Shown: positions 9,195 through 19,804, counted from the first letter of the stretch. The stretch: 37,364 nucleotides of DNA from Pleomorphomonas sp. (GCA_030603685.1 JAUVXG010000022.1:1-37364); one strand, 5' to 3'. The notes: generated from the letters alone by a model not told the origin. Made by a program: numbers and translations.

Positions 9195-9623
9195 TCAGCT
9201 CCCGCGATAGGTTGAGTATCCGTAAGGCGAGATCAGCAGCGGCACATGATAGTGGGCCGAGGCATCGGCGATACCGAAACGGATGGGTACGAGGTCGAGA
9301 AAGGCAGGGTCGGCAAGGGCATGGCCAGCCGCTCGCAAATAGTCGCCGGCATGGAAGACCAGTTCGTAGGTCCCGACGGCGAACGTGATGCCGGAGAGCA
9401 TCGCCCCATCGATACGACCATCGTCGTTGGTGATCGCCTCGCGGACAAGGTCACGGGAGCCGTCCAGGCGAATCGCCCAGAGTTCGATCCTCAGGCCGGC
9501 GGCCGGACGGCCCGCCGCCGTATCGAGCACATGGGTCGTCAGACGCCCCTCAGCCAACGCACAGTCCTTCCCTGTTGGCGCCGGCGCAAAGCCGGCTTCT
9601 GTCGCAGACGTTTTGTCTGGCAC
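9195..9623 (-). CDS. uraH: 5-hydroxyisourate hydrolase (transthyretin-like)
   Basis: Hydrolyses 5-hydroxyisourate, the product of urate oxidation, to OHCU in the ureide pathway. Family marks are [14 protein letters not shown] near the N-terminus, a central RIDG segment, [18 protein letters not shown] at the C-terminus (the YRGS tail is diagnostic) and His residues at the expected places. The only long start is a GTG at 9623, with a GGCGG-like site upstream; it gives about 27 residues before LTTHVLD, longer than usual, so the exact start is uncertain. It is the first gene of the uraH-xdhA-xdhB-xdhC run. Urate oxidase and OHCU decarboxylase are not in this window. Confidence 0.93.
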   Translation of the reverse strand: MPDKTSATEAGFAPAPTGKDCALAEGRLTTHVLDTAAGRPAAGLRIELWAIRLDGSRDLVREAITNDDGRIDGAMLSGITFAVGTYELVFHAGDYLRAAGHALADPAFLDLVPIRFGIADASAHYHVPLLISPYGYSTYRGS

Positions 9624-9742
9624 GACTTGCCGCCTTTAGGAAGGCCCATTTCCTGAAACGGGGCCGTCGATCATAGCTTTTCCAGCCGGAAACCATGATC
9701 CGCCCGAAAGGAATTAGTATGGGCGGCCAAACCCGTCGCGCG

Positions 9743-9754
9743 ACTTTTGAAAGT
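9743..9754. promoter_or_regulatory. Small dyad in the uraH upstream region
   Basis: ACTTT-TG-AAAGT is a 12-bp interrupted palindrome located 120 bp upstream of the uraH start, inside the only non-coding stretch before the purine genes (9624-9774). A second inverted repeat, CCGCCC (9700-9705) and GGGCGG (9721-9726), lies closer to the gene. Either could bind a regulator of the purine operon. No convincing -35/-10 pair was found, so the call is weak. Confidence 0.2.
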
Positions 9755-9774
9755 AAGAGATCAAGATATGGATC

Positions 9775-9805
9775 GGGCGCCGAGGCACAATAGCCATCGG
9801 CGCCC
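9775..9805 (-). terminator. Hairpin terminator candidate after aapP
   Basis: GGGCGCCGA (9775-9783) pairs perfectly with TCGGCGCCC (9797-9805), and GGC/GCC inside (9784-9786 and 9793-9795) extend the stem with one bulged base. It begins 9 nt after the aapP stop codon. There is no T-run after it on the minus strand, so it is either an intrinsic terminator of the weak-tail kind common in GC-rich genomes or an mRNA 3'-end stabiliser. Confidence 0.6.
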
Positions 9806-9814
9806 GCCAAAAAC

Positions 9815-10582
9815 TCAGTGCAGGATCTGACCCAGGAACAGCTTGGTGCGCTCGTGCTTGGGATTGGAGAAGAACTCCTCCGGCTCGTTCTGCTCGACGA
9901 TCTGCCCTTGGTCCATGAAGATGACGCGATTGGCCACCTGGCGCGCAAAGCCCATTTCGTGCGTCACGCAGATCATGGTCATGCCTTCCTCGGCGAGTCC
10001 GACCATGGTGTCGAGCACTTCCTTGACCATCTCGGGATCGAGGGCCGAGGTCGGCTCGTCGAACAGCATGATCTTAGGCCGCATGCAGAGCGAGCGGGCG
10101 ATGGCGACGCGCTGCTGCTGTCCGCCCGAGAGCTGGCCGGGGTACTTGTGGGCCTGCTCGGGAATCTTGACGCGGGTGAGGAAGTGCATCGCTACCTCCT
10201 CCGCTTCCTTCTTCGGCATCTTGCGCACCCAGATCGGCGCCAGCGTGCAGTTCTCGAGGATGGTCAGGTGCGGAAAGAGGTTGAAGTGCTGGAACACCAT
10301 GCCGACCTCGCGGCGCACTTCATCGATGCGCTTGAGATCGTTGGTGAGCTCGATGCCGTCGACGATGATCTTGCCCTTCTGGTGTTCCTCGAGGCGATTG
10401 ATGCAGCGGATGGTCGTCGACTTGCCCGAACCGGAGGGACCGCAGATGACGATGCGCTCGCCACGTTTGACCGAGAGATTGACGTCGCGCAGGACATGAA
10501 ACTCGCCGAACCACTTGTTGACGCCGATCATTTCGACGGCGGTCTCGGACTCGGGGGCGGTGGCTAGGGCAGTATCGGCCAT
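9815..10582 (-). CDS. aapP: General L-amino acid ABC transporter ATP-binding protein AapP
   Basis: ATPase of 255 residues that powers the polar amino-acid importer encoded by the three genes upstream. It has Walker A GPSGSGKS at 48-55, signature [15 protein letters not shown], Walker [15 protein letters not shown] and the switch His in [10 protein letters not shown]. The PAAT-family pattern (HisP/GlnQ/AapP) is clear. The start ATG 10582 is 45 bp after the aapM stop and follows an AAGGGA site. It is the last gene of the operon, with a strong hairpin just after its stop. Confidence 0.95.
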   Translation of the reverse strand: MADTALATAPESETAVEMIGVNKWFGEFHVLRDVNLSVKRGERIVICGPSGSGKSTTIRCINRLEEHQKGKIIVDGIELTNDLKRIDEVRREVGMVFQHFNLFPHLTILENCTLAPIWVRKMPKKEAEEVAMHFLTRVKIPEQAHKYPGQLSGGQQQRVAIARSLCMRPKIMLFDEPTSALDPEMVKEVLDTMVGLAEEGMTMICVTHEMGFARQVANRVIFMDQGQIVEQNEPEEFFSNPKHERTKLFLGQILH

Positions 10583-10627
10583 GAATAGGGTCCCTTTGGA
10601 AGCAAGCGGGGAGCTGAAAAGCGCGGG

Positions 10628-11770
10628 TTACCGCTTGTGTCCGGTGTTGAGCTTTCTCTCCATGTACATCGAATAGCGTGACATCGAGAAACAGAAAACC
10701 CAGAAAACGGCTGCAGCGAAGATCAGGCCCGTCGGAGCGATCGACGGCGTCGACCAGTTGGCGTCGGAGAAGTTGCGCTGGATCGAGCCGAGCAGGTCGT
10801 AAAGTCCGATGATCATCACCAGTGACGTGTCCTTGAACAGCGAGATGAAGCTGTTGACGATGCCAGGAATGACGATCTTCAGCGCCTGCGGCAGGATGAT
10901 CAGACGCATCGACTGCCAGTAGCTGAGGCCCAGCGAAGCGGCGCCTTCGTATTGCCCTTTCGGAATGGCCTGCAGGCCGCCGCGAATGGTTTCGGCCATG
11001 TAGGCGCCGGTGAACAGGGCCACGCCGATGAGTGCGCGCAACAGCTTGTCGAAGTTGACGCCGGTGGGAAGGAACAGCGGCAGCATCACCGAGGCCATGA
11101 ACAGCACGGTAATCAGCGGCACGCCGCGCCAGACTTCAATGAACACCACCGAGACGATCTTGATGAACGGCATCTTCGACCGTCTTCCGAGCGCCAGAAG
11201 GACACCCAGGGGCAATGAGGCGACGATGCCGGTAACCGCGACAACGAGCGTCACGAGAAGGCCGCCCCAGTTGGAGGTCTCGACGATCGGCAGCCCCAGG
11301 CCGCCGTAGAGCAGCCAGAAGGTCAGGACCGGAAAGGCCGTCAGCATCAGCCAGGTGCCCTCGCGGCGACGCGGCATCTTCGGGATGGCAATCCAGGCGA
11401 GGCCGACGAAGAAGCCGACCATCACCAACGCCGGCCGCCAGCGTTCTTCCGCCGGGTAGGAGCCGAAGGTGAACTGGGCAAGCTTGGCGTTGATGAAGGC
11501 CCAGCAGGCGCCCACCGCCTCACCGTCCTTCGGCAGGCAGGCGTCGCGGTTGGTGCCTGTCCAGACCGCATCGACGAACAGCCACTTGAACAGCGGCGGG
11601 AGGGTCCAGGCCAGCAGGAACAGCATGGCAAGGCTGATGACGATGTTGAGCGGCGAGGAGAACAGGTTCTTGCGCGCCCAGCCCGGAAACCCGCCGAGTG
11701 AGGCCGGCGGCGCCTCCGGCTCGAGAAAGTCGCGACGGACGAAGACGGTATCGGTTTCGATGCGGCTCAT
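10628..11770 (-). CDS. aapM: General L-amino acid ABC transporter permease AapM
   Basis: Inner-membrane permease of 380 residues of the HisM/GlnP type. A long N-terminal part (about 1-180) with three to four membrane segments precedes the permease core, where residues [29 protein letters not shown] open the conserved domain and the EAA-type loop [28 protein letters not shown] is visible near residue 305. The long N-terminal extension is the usual Aap pattern. ATG 11770 has GGGAG 7 nt upstream and follows the aapQ stop by 11 bp; the frame is open further upstream but lies inside aapQ. It pairs with AapQ to form the channel. Confidence 0.94.
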   Translation of the reverse strand: MSRIETDTVFVRRDFLEPEAPPASLGGFPGWARKNLFSSPLNIVISLAMLFLLAWTLPPLFKWLFVDAVWTGTNRDACLPKDGEAVGACWAFINAKLAQFTFGSYPAEERWRPALVMVGFFVGLAWIAIPKMPRRREGTWLMLTAFPVLTFWLLYGGLGLPIVETSNWGGLLVTLVVAVTGIVASLPLGVLLALGRRSKMPFIKIVSVVFIEVWRGVPLITVLFMASVMLPLFLPTGVNFDKLLRALIGVALFTGAYMAETIRGGLQAIPKGQYEGAASLGLSYWQSMRLIILPQALKIVIPGIVNSFISLFKDTSLVMIIGLYDLLGSIQRNFSDANWSTPSIAPTGLIFAAAVFWVFCFSMSRYSMYMERKLNTGHKR

Positions 11771-11781
11771 GACCGTCTCCC

Positions 11782-12981
11782 TCAGCGTTCGACCAGCGCC
11801 ACGCGGGCGTTGAACCAGTTCATCAGCGCAGCGGTGATGAGGCTCAGGGCAAGGTAGACCGCCATGGTGATAGCGATGACCTCGATGGCGTGGCCGGTGA
11901 TGTTGAGCGTGGAGCCGGCAAACACGGCGACCAGGTCCGGATAGCCTATGGCCAGCGCCAAGGACGAGTTCTTGGTCAGGTTGAGATACTGGCTGGTGAG
12001 CGGCGGAATGATGACGCGCATGGCCTGCGGCACGACGATGAGGCGCATGGTCTGGCGCGGACGAAGGCCCAGCGAGAACGCAGCCTCGCTCTGTCCGGCC
12101 GACACGGCGAGGATGCCGGCCCGCACCGTCTCGGCGATGAAGGTGGCGGTATAAAGCGAGATGCCGAGCAGCATGGCGATCAGTTCGGGGTGCACGACCA
12201 TGCCGCCGGCGAAGTTGAAACCCTTGAGTTCGGGAATCTCGAACGACAGCGGGGCTCCAAGGGCCAGGAAGATCCCTAGCGGCAATCCGATGACAAGCCC
12301 GAGCGATGCGCGAAATACCGGAAAAGACTGCCCGGTGGCGGCCTGGCGGCGCTTCGCCCAACGGGCCATGGCCCAGGCAAGGGCGACGGCGACAGGTACC
12401 GACCACATGACGATCTCGAAGCCCTCGCCGGCGATCGGTCGCGGCATGGTGAGGCCGCGATTGGACAGATTGATGGAAAGCGGCAACGCATAGCCCTGGC
12501 GCGGGCCGGGGAGCACCGAGAGCACCGCCTTGTACCAGAACAGGAGCTGGAGCAGCAGCGGGATGTTGCGCAGCGTCTCGACGTAGACGGTCGCCGCCCT
12601 TGCCAGCAGCCAGTTGTTGGACAGACGCGAAATGCCGACGACAAACCCGATGATCGTCGCCAGGATGATGCCGAGCACCGAGACGATGATGGTATTGAGA
12701 AGACCGACCTTGAAGGCCTGGGCGTGCGAGGAATCCAGCGTGTAGTCGATGGGCTTCTGCGAAATGTCGAAGCCGGCCCTCATGTTGAGGAAGTCGAAGC
12801 CGAAGGGAATGTTGGCGGCGCGCAAGTTGGCGGCCGTGTTGTGGATCACCCAGACGGCGAACAGGATGAGGCCCAGCAGGACCAGTCCCTGAAAAACCCA
12901 GCCGCGGATCGTCGCATCATAGAGGACGGCGCGAACCCAGGATCGAGGTGTTTCGTCAACCGTCTTGTCTCGGAGCGTCAT
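11782..12981 (-). CDS. aapQ: General L-amino acid ABC transporter permease AapQ
   Basis: Inner-membrane permease of 399 residues, first of the two Aap channel subunits. A membrane helix sits at about 22-42 ([18 protein letters not shown]), then a periplasmic stretch with [20 protein letters not shown], then [29 protein letters not shown] at the start of the permease core. The cytoplasmic EAA loop, [29 protein letters not shown], is near residue 305-335. ATG 12981 gives the typical MTLRDK start and has GAGG 6 nt upstream; the open frame upstream is not conserved. It is separated from aapJ by 224 bp holding a perfect hairpin. Confidence 0.94.
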   Translation of the reverse strand: MTLRDKTVDETPRSWVRAVLYDATIRGWVFQGLVLLGLILFAVWVIHNTAANLRAANIPFGFDFLNMRAGFDISQKPIDYTLDSSHAQAFKVGLLNTIIVSVLGIILATIIGFVVGISRLSNNWLLARAATVYVETLRNIPLLLQLLFWYKAVLSVLPGPRQGYALPLSINLSNRGLTMPRPIAGEGFEIVMWSVPVAVALAWAMARWAKRRQAATGQSFPVFRASLGLVIGLPLGIFLALGAPLSFEIPELKGFNFAGGMVVHPELIAMLLGISLYTATFIAETVRAGILAVSAGQSEAAFSLGLRPRQTMRLIVVPQAMRVIIPPLTSQYLNLTKNSSLALAIGYPDLVAVFAGSTLNITGHAIEVIAITMAVYLALSLITAALMNWFNARVALVER

Positions 12982-13165
12982 GTTTGGCCTCGAGAGAGGG
13001 CGCCAGGCAGGCGCCGAAAGCACGTTTCACTATGCAAAGGGAATGCCGCCACGGGCCGTACGCCCAGCAGGGGCGACAACCACCATTTGCACGTCACCAC
13101 GCCCAGCCACGACCAAACGCGGTCGGAGGCGACGCGAACCGATGCATTCCATTGTTCCGAAAGGA

Positions 13166-13193
13166 GGGAAAGCGCCCTTCAAGGCGCTTTCCC
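13166..13193 (-). terminator. Intercistronic hairpin between aapJ and aapQ
   Basis: GGGAAAGCGCC (13166-13176) and GGCGCTTTCCC (13183-13193) form a perfect 11-bp stem with a 6-nt loop, 12 nt after the aapJ stop codon. No T-run follows. Such hairpins after a binding-protein gene usually protect the 5' message or end part of the transcripts, so that far more binding protein than permease is made. That role is inferred here. Confidence 0.7.
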
Positions 13194-13205
13194 CTGTCAG
13201 GTCAC

Positions 13206-14237
13206 TCAGCGGATCGGCGGGGCGTACTGCAGACCGCCCTTCGTCCACAGAGCATTGAGGCCGCGAGCGATCTTGAGCGGCGACCCCTCGCCGACGTTGC
13301 GCTCGAAGGACTCGCCGTAGTTGCCGACGCCCTTGATGATGTTGTAGGCCCAGTCCTTGGTGAGGCCGATCGGGGTTCCGAAATCGACACCCTCGCCAAC
13401 GCCGAGCAGGCGCTGAACCTCAGGATTCTCGGACTTCTTCATCTCATCGACGTTGGCTTGGGTGACGCCGAACTCCTCGGCGATCAGCATGGCGTAGTGG
13501 CTCCAGCGAACGATGGACTCCCACTGGTCGTCGCCCTGACGAACGGCCGGCCCGAGCGGCTCCTTGGAGATGATTTCCGGCAGAACGATGCTGTCGTCCG
13601 GATTGGTCATCTTGAGGCGGATCGAGTAGAGGCCGGAAGCGTCGGTGGTGTAGGCGTCGCAGCGGCCGGCATCATAGGCGGCGTCCGCCTCTTCCTGCTT
13701 CTCGAACACGACGGCGTTGAAGGTCATGCCGTTCGACTTGAAATAGTCGGCGAGATTGAGCTCGGTGGTGGTACCGGACTGCACGCAGACGGAAGCGCCG
13801 TTGAGATCCTTGGCGGAGGAGACGCCGAGCGCCTTCTTCACCATGAAGCCCTGACCATCGTAATAGTTGACGCCGGTGAAGGTGATGCCGAGCTGCGTGT
13901 CGCGGCTCATGGTGTTGGTCGAGTTACGGGCCAGCATGTCGATTTCCTTCGACTGCAGGGCCGTGAAGCGCTCCTTGGCGGAGAGGCCGGTATACTTCAC
14001 CTTGGAGGGATCTCCAAACACTGCGGCAGCGACGGCACGGCAAGCGTCGACATCGAGACCCGTCCAGTTACCGGCATCGTCCGGCGCGCCGAAGCCGGCG
14101 AGACCGGCGCCATTGACGCCGCACTGCACAAAGCCCTTGGCCTTGACCTCATCGAGAGTGCCAGCCGAAGCGGCAACGGCGCCGGCTCCGATGAAAGCGG
14201 CGCCAAGCAGCAGAGTCTTGAATGTGTTGGAACGCAT
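13206..14237 (-). CDS. aapJ: General L-amino acid-binding periplasmic protein AapJ
   Basis: Periplasmic solute-binding protein of 343 residues for the AapJQMP importer, which takes up a broad range of L-amino acids in rhizobia (family knowledge). A signal peptide spans residues 1-25 (MRSNTFKTLLLGAAFIGAGAVAASA). The mature protein begins TLDEVKAKGFVQCGVN and carries the SBP family-3 stretches GNWTGLDVDACRAVAAAVFGD and LLARNSTNTMSRD-like sequence (here MLARNSTNTMSRD). ATG 14237 has GGGGAGA 5-6 nt upstream. Two paired cysteines (near 39 and 65) and another pair (near 157 and 199) are where Aap/Bzt proteins carry them. First gene of the operon. Confidence 0.96.
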   Translation of the reverse strand: MRSNTFKTLLLGAAFIGAGAVAASAGTLDEVKAKGFVQCGVNGAGLAGFGAPDDAGNWTGLDVDACRAVAAAVFGDPSKVKYTGLSAKERFTALQSKEIDMLARNSTNTMSRDTQLGITFTGVNYYDGQGFMVKKALGVSSAKDLNGASVCVQSGTTTELNLADYFKSNGMTFNAVVFEKQEEADAAYDAGRCDAYTTDASGLYSIRLKMTNPDDSIVLPEIISKEPLGPAVRQGDDQWESIVRWSHYAMLIAEEFGVTQANVDEMKKSENPEVQRLLGVGEGVDFGTPIGLTKDWAYNIIKGVGNYGESFERNVGEGSPLKIARGLNALWTKGGLQYAPPIR

Positions 14238-14446
14238 GAATGTCTCCCCTGATGACCAAGAGGCACGGCGTGTGGGTGCTTTTGTTCTTGTCGACACCCG
14301 CCTCGATCGTCGAGCGCCGAAGCGCACCCAATCCACCGAACCTCACTCAAAGCAACTCCCGCAGGACATCCCATCGCGAACCAAGCCGAGGGATAGAAAC
14401 CAATGGAAGCCGCTCCACGCCCGCCAAACCGACAGGCTTCTCAACT

Positions 14447-14475
14447 ACTAGATTACAAATTATGCCGATGGTCAA
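14447..14475 (-). promoter_or_regulatory. aapJ: Candidate sigma70-type promoter for the aap operon
   Basis: On the minus strand TTGACC (14470-14475) is followed after exactly 17 nt by TCTAGT (14447-14452), 5/6 and 4/6 matches to consensus. Transcription would begin near 14440 and leave a leader of about 200 nt before the aapJ ATG. The region is clearly more AT-rich than its surroundings. No other pair of this quality was found in the 574-bp gap. Confidence 0.45.
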
Positions 14476-14499
14476 TCGCAAAGCGCCTTAAATTGACCA
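14469..14499. promoter_or_regulatory. Inverted repeat overlapping the aap -35 box
   Basis: TGGTCAAT (14469-14476) and ATTGACCA (14492-14499) form a perfect 8-bp inverted repeat with a 15-nt spacer. The left arm contains the complement of the proposed TTGACC -35 element, so a dimeric protein bound here would compete with or recruit RNA polymerase. It does not resemble the NtrC consensus. The regulator is unknown. Confidence 0.4.
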
Positions 14500-14811
14500 C
14501 AAACTACACATGCGCAAATGATAATCGAACCGTCGCCTACAAAATATGCAAACAGGTTATTTTTTGTCCAAACCCCAGGTTACTTAAGAAAATCTGGAGC
14601 ACCTATTCAACACAGAGCGAAAACCGACCCGCGGAAATCTGCGAAAAGGCCGAGCCATTGCCACGTGTTTCCACGTAGACGCTCGTAATCTTGGATTTTT
14701 ACGTGTTCCCGCGCACTACACGCGTCGACGTTGCGTCGATAACCGCCGCCGACAGAGCCTCAGCCGGTCGAAGCGACCGCGCTTGGAGCTTATCACTTGG
14801 TCCAATCAGGC
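14500..14811. other. Non-coding AT-rich gap between aap promoter and panB
   Basis: Together with 14238-14499 this makes the 574-bp gap between aapJ and panB. I see no gene with family similarity or a credible ribosome site. A 6-bp hairpin CGGTCG-AAG-CGACCG (14765-14779) lies 33 nt after the panB stop but has no T-run. An ACGTGTT-type sequence occurs at 14663 and 14701; its meaning is unclear. Confidence 0.5.
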
Positions 14812-15633
14812 TCAGGCCTTGGGCTGGAAGGTGTGCTCCAAATCGGGGAAGCTGCGCGCCTTGACCTCCTCGGCGTAGGCGGCAGCCGCCTTCGACACTT
14901 CGGCCCCCAGGTCGGCGAAGCGCTTCACGTGGCGGGGAATGAACTCGTTGTAGAGGCCGAGCATGTCCTCGCTGACCAGAATCTGACCGTCGCATTGGGG
15001 CGAGGCGCCGATGCCGATCACGGGAATCGGCGCTTCCGCCGTGATCTCGCGCGCCAGCGGCTCCATGGTTCCTTCAAGCACGAAGCCGAAAGCGCCGGCT
15101 TCGGCGACGGTCCGGGCATCGGCCTTGATCTTGGCAGCCTGGAACTGGTTGCGCCCCAGCGTCTTGTAGCCACCGTAGACGTTGACCATCTGCGGCGTCA
15201 GGCCGATGTGGCCGAGCACCGGCACGCCGCGCTCGGTCAGAAAACGGATGGTCTCGCCCATCTCTTCGCCACCTTCGAGCTTCACCGCCTGGGCGCCCGT
15301 CTCGGCGAGAACGCGCGATGCCGAGCGAAATGCCTGCTCGCGTCCTTCCTGGTAGGAGCCGAAGGGCATGTCGACGACCACAAGCGACGTCGTCGACCCA
15401 CGAACGACTGCCGCGCCATGGGCGATCATCAGGTCAAGCGTCACCGGCAGTGTCGTCTCGAACCCATAAACCACCATGCCCAGCGAATCCCCGATCAGCA
15501 GGAAGTCGACGTGCGGATCCAGCAGCGCCGCCATCGGCGCCGTATAGGCCGTGAGGCTGACGATGGGACGCACGCCCTTCAGGGCCTTGATGTCGGCGAC
15601 CGAGGTGCGGCGGGAGCGGACGGGTGCACTCAT
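14812..15633 (-). CDS. panB: 3-methyl-2-oxobutanoate hydroxymethyltransferase
   Basis: First committed enzyme of pantothenate synthesis: transfers a hydroxymethyl group from 5,10-methylene-THF to alpha-ketoisovalerate, giving ketopantoate, in the cytoplasm. The 273-residue TIM-barrel protein shows [39 protein letters not shown] (Asp and Asp/Glu Mg2+ ligands), [25 protein letters not shown] and the late [22 protein letters not shown]. Length is normal. ATG 15633 has GGAGG 7 nt upstream. It follows panC by 38 bp in the same direction, so the two form an operon. Confidence 0.97.
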   Translation of the reverse strand: MSAPVRSRRTSVADIKALKGVRPIVSLTAYTAPMAALLDPHVDFLLIGDSLGMVVYGFETTLPVTLDLMIAHGAAVVRGSTTSLVVVDMPFGSYQEGREQAFRSASRVLAETGAQAVKLEGGEEMGETIRFLTERGVPVLGHIGLTPQMVNVYGGYKTLGRNQFQAAKIKADARTVAEAGAFGFVLEGTMEPLAREITAEAPIPVIGIGASPQCDGQILVSEDMLGLYNEFIPRHVKRFADLGAEVSKAAAAYAEEVKARSFPDLEHTFQPKA

Positions 15634-15671
15634 GTCAATACCTCCGGGACCGAGGTCCGGGCTGTGTCTCT

Positions 15672-16532
15672 TCAGGAAACGGCGACGACACGCTGATCGA
15701 TGAGGCGCGTGCGACCGATGCGGACGGCGATCATCAGAGCAATTGCCGAAGGTGGCGCCTTGGGATCGATCGGCTCAAGCGTGTCCGCCGCCGCGACGGC
15801 GACGAGGTCCGGCTCGGCGAGCGGTTCCGTGGCAAGGACGCTCCGGATGACGGACTCGATCTTGGCAGGTTCCGAGATTCCGGCGCCGATCGCCTCGGCA
15901 GCGGCCGCGAGCGAACGACTGAGCACGGGCGCGGCGGCGCGTTCAGACCCTGACAGGTAGACATTGCGCGACGACAGGGCAACGCCGTCTACATCGCGCA
16001 CCGTCGGCACACCAACGATGTCCAGCTGAAAGGAGAGATCGGCGACCATCCGCCGGATCACCTGAAGCTGCTGGTAGTCCTTTTCGCCAAAGTAGGCGCG
16101 ATCCGGCTGGACGATGTTGAACAGCTTGCCGACAACCGTGGCGACGCCGCGGAAATGTCCGGGTCGACGCTCTCCCTCCATGCGGGCCGAAAGCCCTTCC
16201 ACCTCGATGTGGGTGACGATGGGGCGCGCATACATTTCCTCGACCGAGGGAGCGAACACGAGATCTGCCCCGTGGGCGGCGAGCAGTTTGCGATCGGCAT
16301 CGAGGTCGCGGGGATATCGAGCAAAATCCTCGTTGGGGCCGAACTGCAGCGGATTGACGAACACCGACGTCACGACAACATCGTTGTCCGCCCTCGCCCG
16401 GTCGACGAGCGTCGCATGGCCGCGATGAAGGTAGCCCATGGTCGGCACAAGGCCGATGCTCTTCCCAACCCGCCGCGCCGGTTCCAGTCGTTCACGGAGT
16501 TCGGCAATGGTGGTTACGGTCTCCAGCGGCAA
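15672..16532 (-). CDS. panC: Pantothenate synthetase (pantoate-beta-alanine ligase)
   Basis: Joins pantoate and beta-alanine with ATP to give pantothenate. The 286-residue protein has the nucleotidyltransferase HIGH-type motif ([18 protein letters not shown], about 28-45), [14 protein letters not shown], the pantoate-binding [25 protein letters not shown] and the [12 protein letters not shown] motif. The start is a TTG at 16532: it is preceded by GGAGG with 5-nt spacing and gives MPLETV; no ATG lies nearby in frame. PanD (aspartate decarboxylase) is not in the window. First gene of the panC-panB pair. Confidence 0.96.
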   Translation of the reverse strand: MPLETVTTIAELRERLEPARRVGKSIGLVPTMGYLHRGHATLVDRARADNDVVVTSVFVNPLQFGPNEDFARYPRDLDADRKLLAAHGADLVFAPSVEEMYARPIVTHIEVEGLSARMEGERRPGHFRGVATVVGKLFNIVQPDRAYFGEKDYQQLQVIRRMVADLSFQLDIVGVPTVRDVDGVALSSRNVYLSGSERAAAPVLSRSLAAAAEAIGAGISEPAKIESVIRSVLATEPLAEPDLVAVAAADTLEPIDPKAPPSAIALMIAVRIGRTRLIDQRVVAVS

Positions 16533-16842
16533 TCTTCCCTCCAGGGCCTTCGCTTGCTGCGCCCTTTTACTGCCGCCAAAATCGCTTTGTCACCCAAGAA
16601 TTGGGCAGGCTGGCAAAAACCCGGTCACAAGGCTCCTTCTTGCCTGCGGCGCCGCGGAGCCAGCGCTTTTTTTGCGCGAGATTGCGAAAAGTCCTAGTTG
16701 TTCGCGGCCAGAGTTATTCATCTCGTAACGTTCAAGGTGGCACAAATGGCTTTTCCCGGCGACTTTGTGCGCCTGGTTGATAACGATATCCCCAGGTTGC
16801 AGGCCGTCGCCGTGGCAGCTGGGAAATGCATGAGGTAGCACG
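16533..16842. other. Divergent gap between panC and the TadG-like gene
   Basis: This 310-bp gap must hold promoters in both directions, but I cannot name a clear pair. It contains three dyads: CCCAA-n3-TTGGG (16593-16605) on the panC side, GCACAAA (16740-16746) with TTTGTGC (16764-16770), and CCTGG (16772-16776) with CCAGG (16792-16796). The last two lie in the likely leader of the plus-strand gene and could be operators or RNA hairpins. Confidence 0.4.
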
Positions 16843-18111
16843 ATGTCCGGTCTGCGCATTCCAGAAGGATCATCCGGTAGGTTTTCCGAAGTGCGAGCGC
16901 TGGCAAACGACACTCGCGGTTCGATCGCCATCATCATGGCGATCGCGCTGGTCGTTCTGATCGTGGCTGTCGGAGCAGCGGTCGACCTCGCCCAGGCCCT
17001 GCGCGCGCGAGAGATTCTGCAAGGCGCTCTCGACCAGGCAACCATTCGCGCGGCCTTGACCACCGGTTCGGGCTATGTCGAAGCCGGCCGAGCAACTCTG
17101 GCTGCAAACCTGACGAACACCGGCATCGCCGAGGAGAACCTGGGGTACAGCTTCGTCCGCAACGCCGACGGCAGCGTTTCCGGCACAGCGACCGTCACCG
17201 TGCCGCTGTCCTTCATGGGGATCATCGGCAAGAACGACACGTCGGTCGGCGTCAACGCCAAGGCAACGCCGAAGACGTCCACCACCAGCACGGCGGCCGG
17301 AACGGTCTGCATCCTGCTCACTTCGAAGAACTCGCAAGCACTGCTCGTCAACTCCGGCGCCACCGTCAACGCCACCGCCTGCGAGATTCACGTGCAGTCG
17401 AGCGCCGGCAGCGCGGCGATCTTCAACAATGGCACGACGATCAACTCGAAGAAGATCTGCATCAAGAGCGCCAGCATCATCGACAACGGCGGCACGCATC
17501 CCAATCTCGAAAAGAGCTGTTCGCCGGCGAGCGATCCTTATGCCGGCAAGCTGCCGGCCGTCACGGTGGGCGCATGCAACTACAACGGCCGCAACATCGA
17601 CGCCGCCACCTATACCTTCCAGCCGGGCGTGCACTGCGGCGGCGTCAACTTCAACAACTCCAAGACCGTCTCGACATTCAGCCCCGGCCTCTACATCATC
17701 AAGGGTGGAGACTGGAATATCCAGGGAACGCTGAAGGGCACCGACGTCACGTTCTACTTCGCCGACACATCGAAGTTCCAGTTCAACTCGGGTGCCGGAA
17801 CATATCTCAAGGCACCGACCACCGGCGATTACGCGAATGTGCTCATGTACGAGACGACGGCCAACGTCAATCCGACGCAATGGCCGTGGAACGACAGTCC
17901 CGGGCATGAGCTCTCGGGGCTCATTCACCTGCCCAGCCGGCAGCTCACCATGAATTCCGGCATGACGGCCTCGCTCGACAAGGTCACGATCGTCGCGGAT
18001 TCGCTGATCCTCAATCAGACGACCTGGAATCTGGCGCCCGATGCGACGGCCATTCCCAACGGTTCGACGACGACAACGACCACCACAAGCGGCGTCTTCC
18101 TGTCGCATTGA
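16843..18111 (+). CDS. TadE/TadG-like protein with C-terminal cysteine-rich beta-rich region
   Basis: Protein of 422 residues with the N-terminal signature of Flp/Tad pilus-assembly pseudopilins: a short cytosolic part with DTRGSIAIIMA (23-33), one membrane helix (about 27-48), then DLAQALRAREILQGALDQATIRAAL. The rest (about 150-400) is rich in Asn, Gly, Thr and Ser with repeated short hydrophobic strands, suggesting a beta-solenoid, and has six cysteines (156, 180, 206, 226, 245, 265) that could form disulfides. The end is a Thr tract (about 409-415). I see no von Willebrand MIDAS motif of the kind in classical TadG. ATG 16843 has GAGGT 6 nt upstream. No other tad or flp gene is nearby. Role: extracytoplasmic, possibly pilus-related; the exact function is unknown. 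Confidence 0.75.
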   Translation: MSGLRIPEGSSGRFSEVRALANDTRGSIAIIMAIALVVLIVAVGAAVDLAQALRAREILQGALDQATIRAALTTGSGYVEAGRATLAANLTNTGIAEENLGYSFVRNADGSVSGTATVTVPLSFMGIIGKNDTSVGVNAKATPKTSTTSTAAGTVCILLTSKNSQALLVNSGATVNATACEIHVQSSAGSAAIFNNGTTINSKKICIKSASIIDNGGTHPNLEKSCSPASDPYAGKLPAVTVGACNYNGRNIDAATYTFQPGVHCGGVNFNNSKTVSTFSPGLYIIKGGDWNIQGTLKGTDVTFYFADTSKFQFNSGAGTYLKAPTTGDYANVLMYETTANVNPTQWPWNDSPGHELSGLIHLPSRQLTMNSGMTASLDKVTIVADSLILNQTTWNLAPDATAIPNGSTTTTTTTSGVFLSH

Positions 18112-18116
18112 CGAAA

Positions 18117-18143
18117 AAGCCCGGAGCTGCGTGCTCCGGGCTT
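18117..18143. terminator. Bidirectional intrinsic terminator between the TadG-like gene and pgm
   Basis: AAGCCCGGAGC (18117-18127) and GCTCCGGGCTT (18133-18143) form a perfect 11-bp stem with a TGCGT loop, 5 nt after the TadG-like stop and 23 nt after the pgm stop. A-run on the left gives a T-tract for the minus strand; on the plus strand the tail is TTCTT. It serves both convergent genes. Confidence 0.85.
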
Positions 18144-18166
18144 CTTCCATTCAAGGATCGCCGTCC

Positions 18167-19804
<1,638 letters not shown>

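Noticed and set aside
11771-12406. Upstream extension of the aapM frame
   Set aside because: It lies within aapQ in another frame and is low-complexity; the ATG at 11770 has a ribosome site and the family start.
14403-14678. Plus-strand frame of 91 codons in the aapJ-panB gap
   Set aside because: No ribosome site, no similarity, and it covers the likely aap promoter.
14663-14707. ACGTGTT-type repeats near 14663 and 14701
   Set aside because: Only two short imperfect copies with irregular spacing; likely chance in an AT-rich gap.
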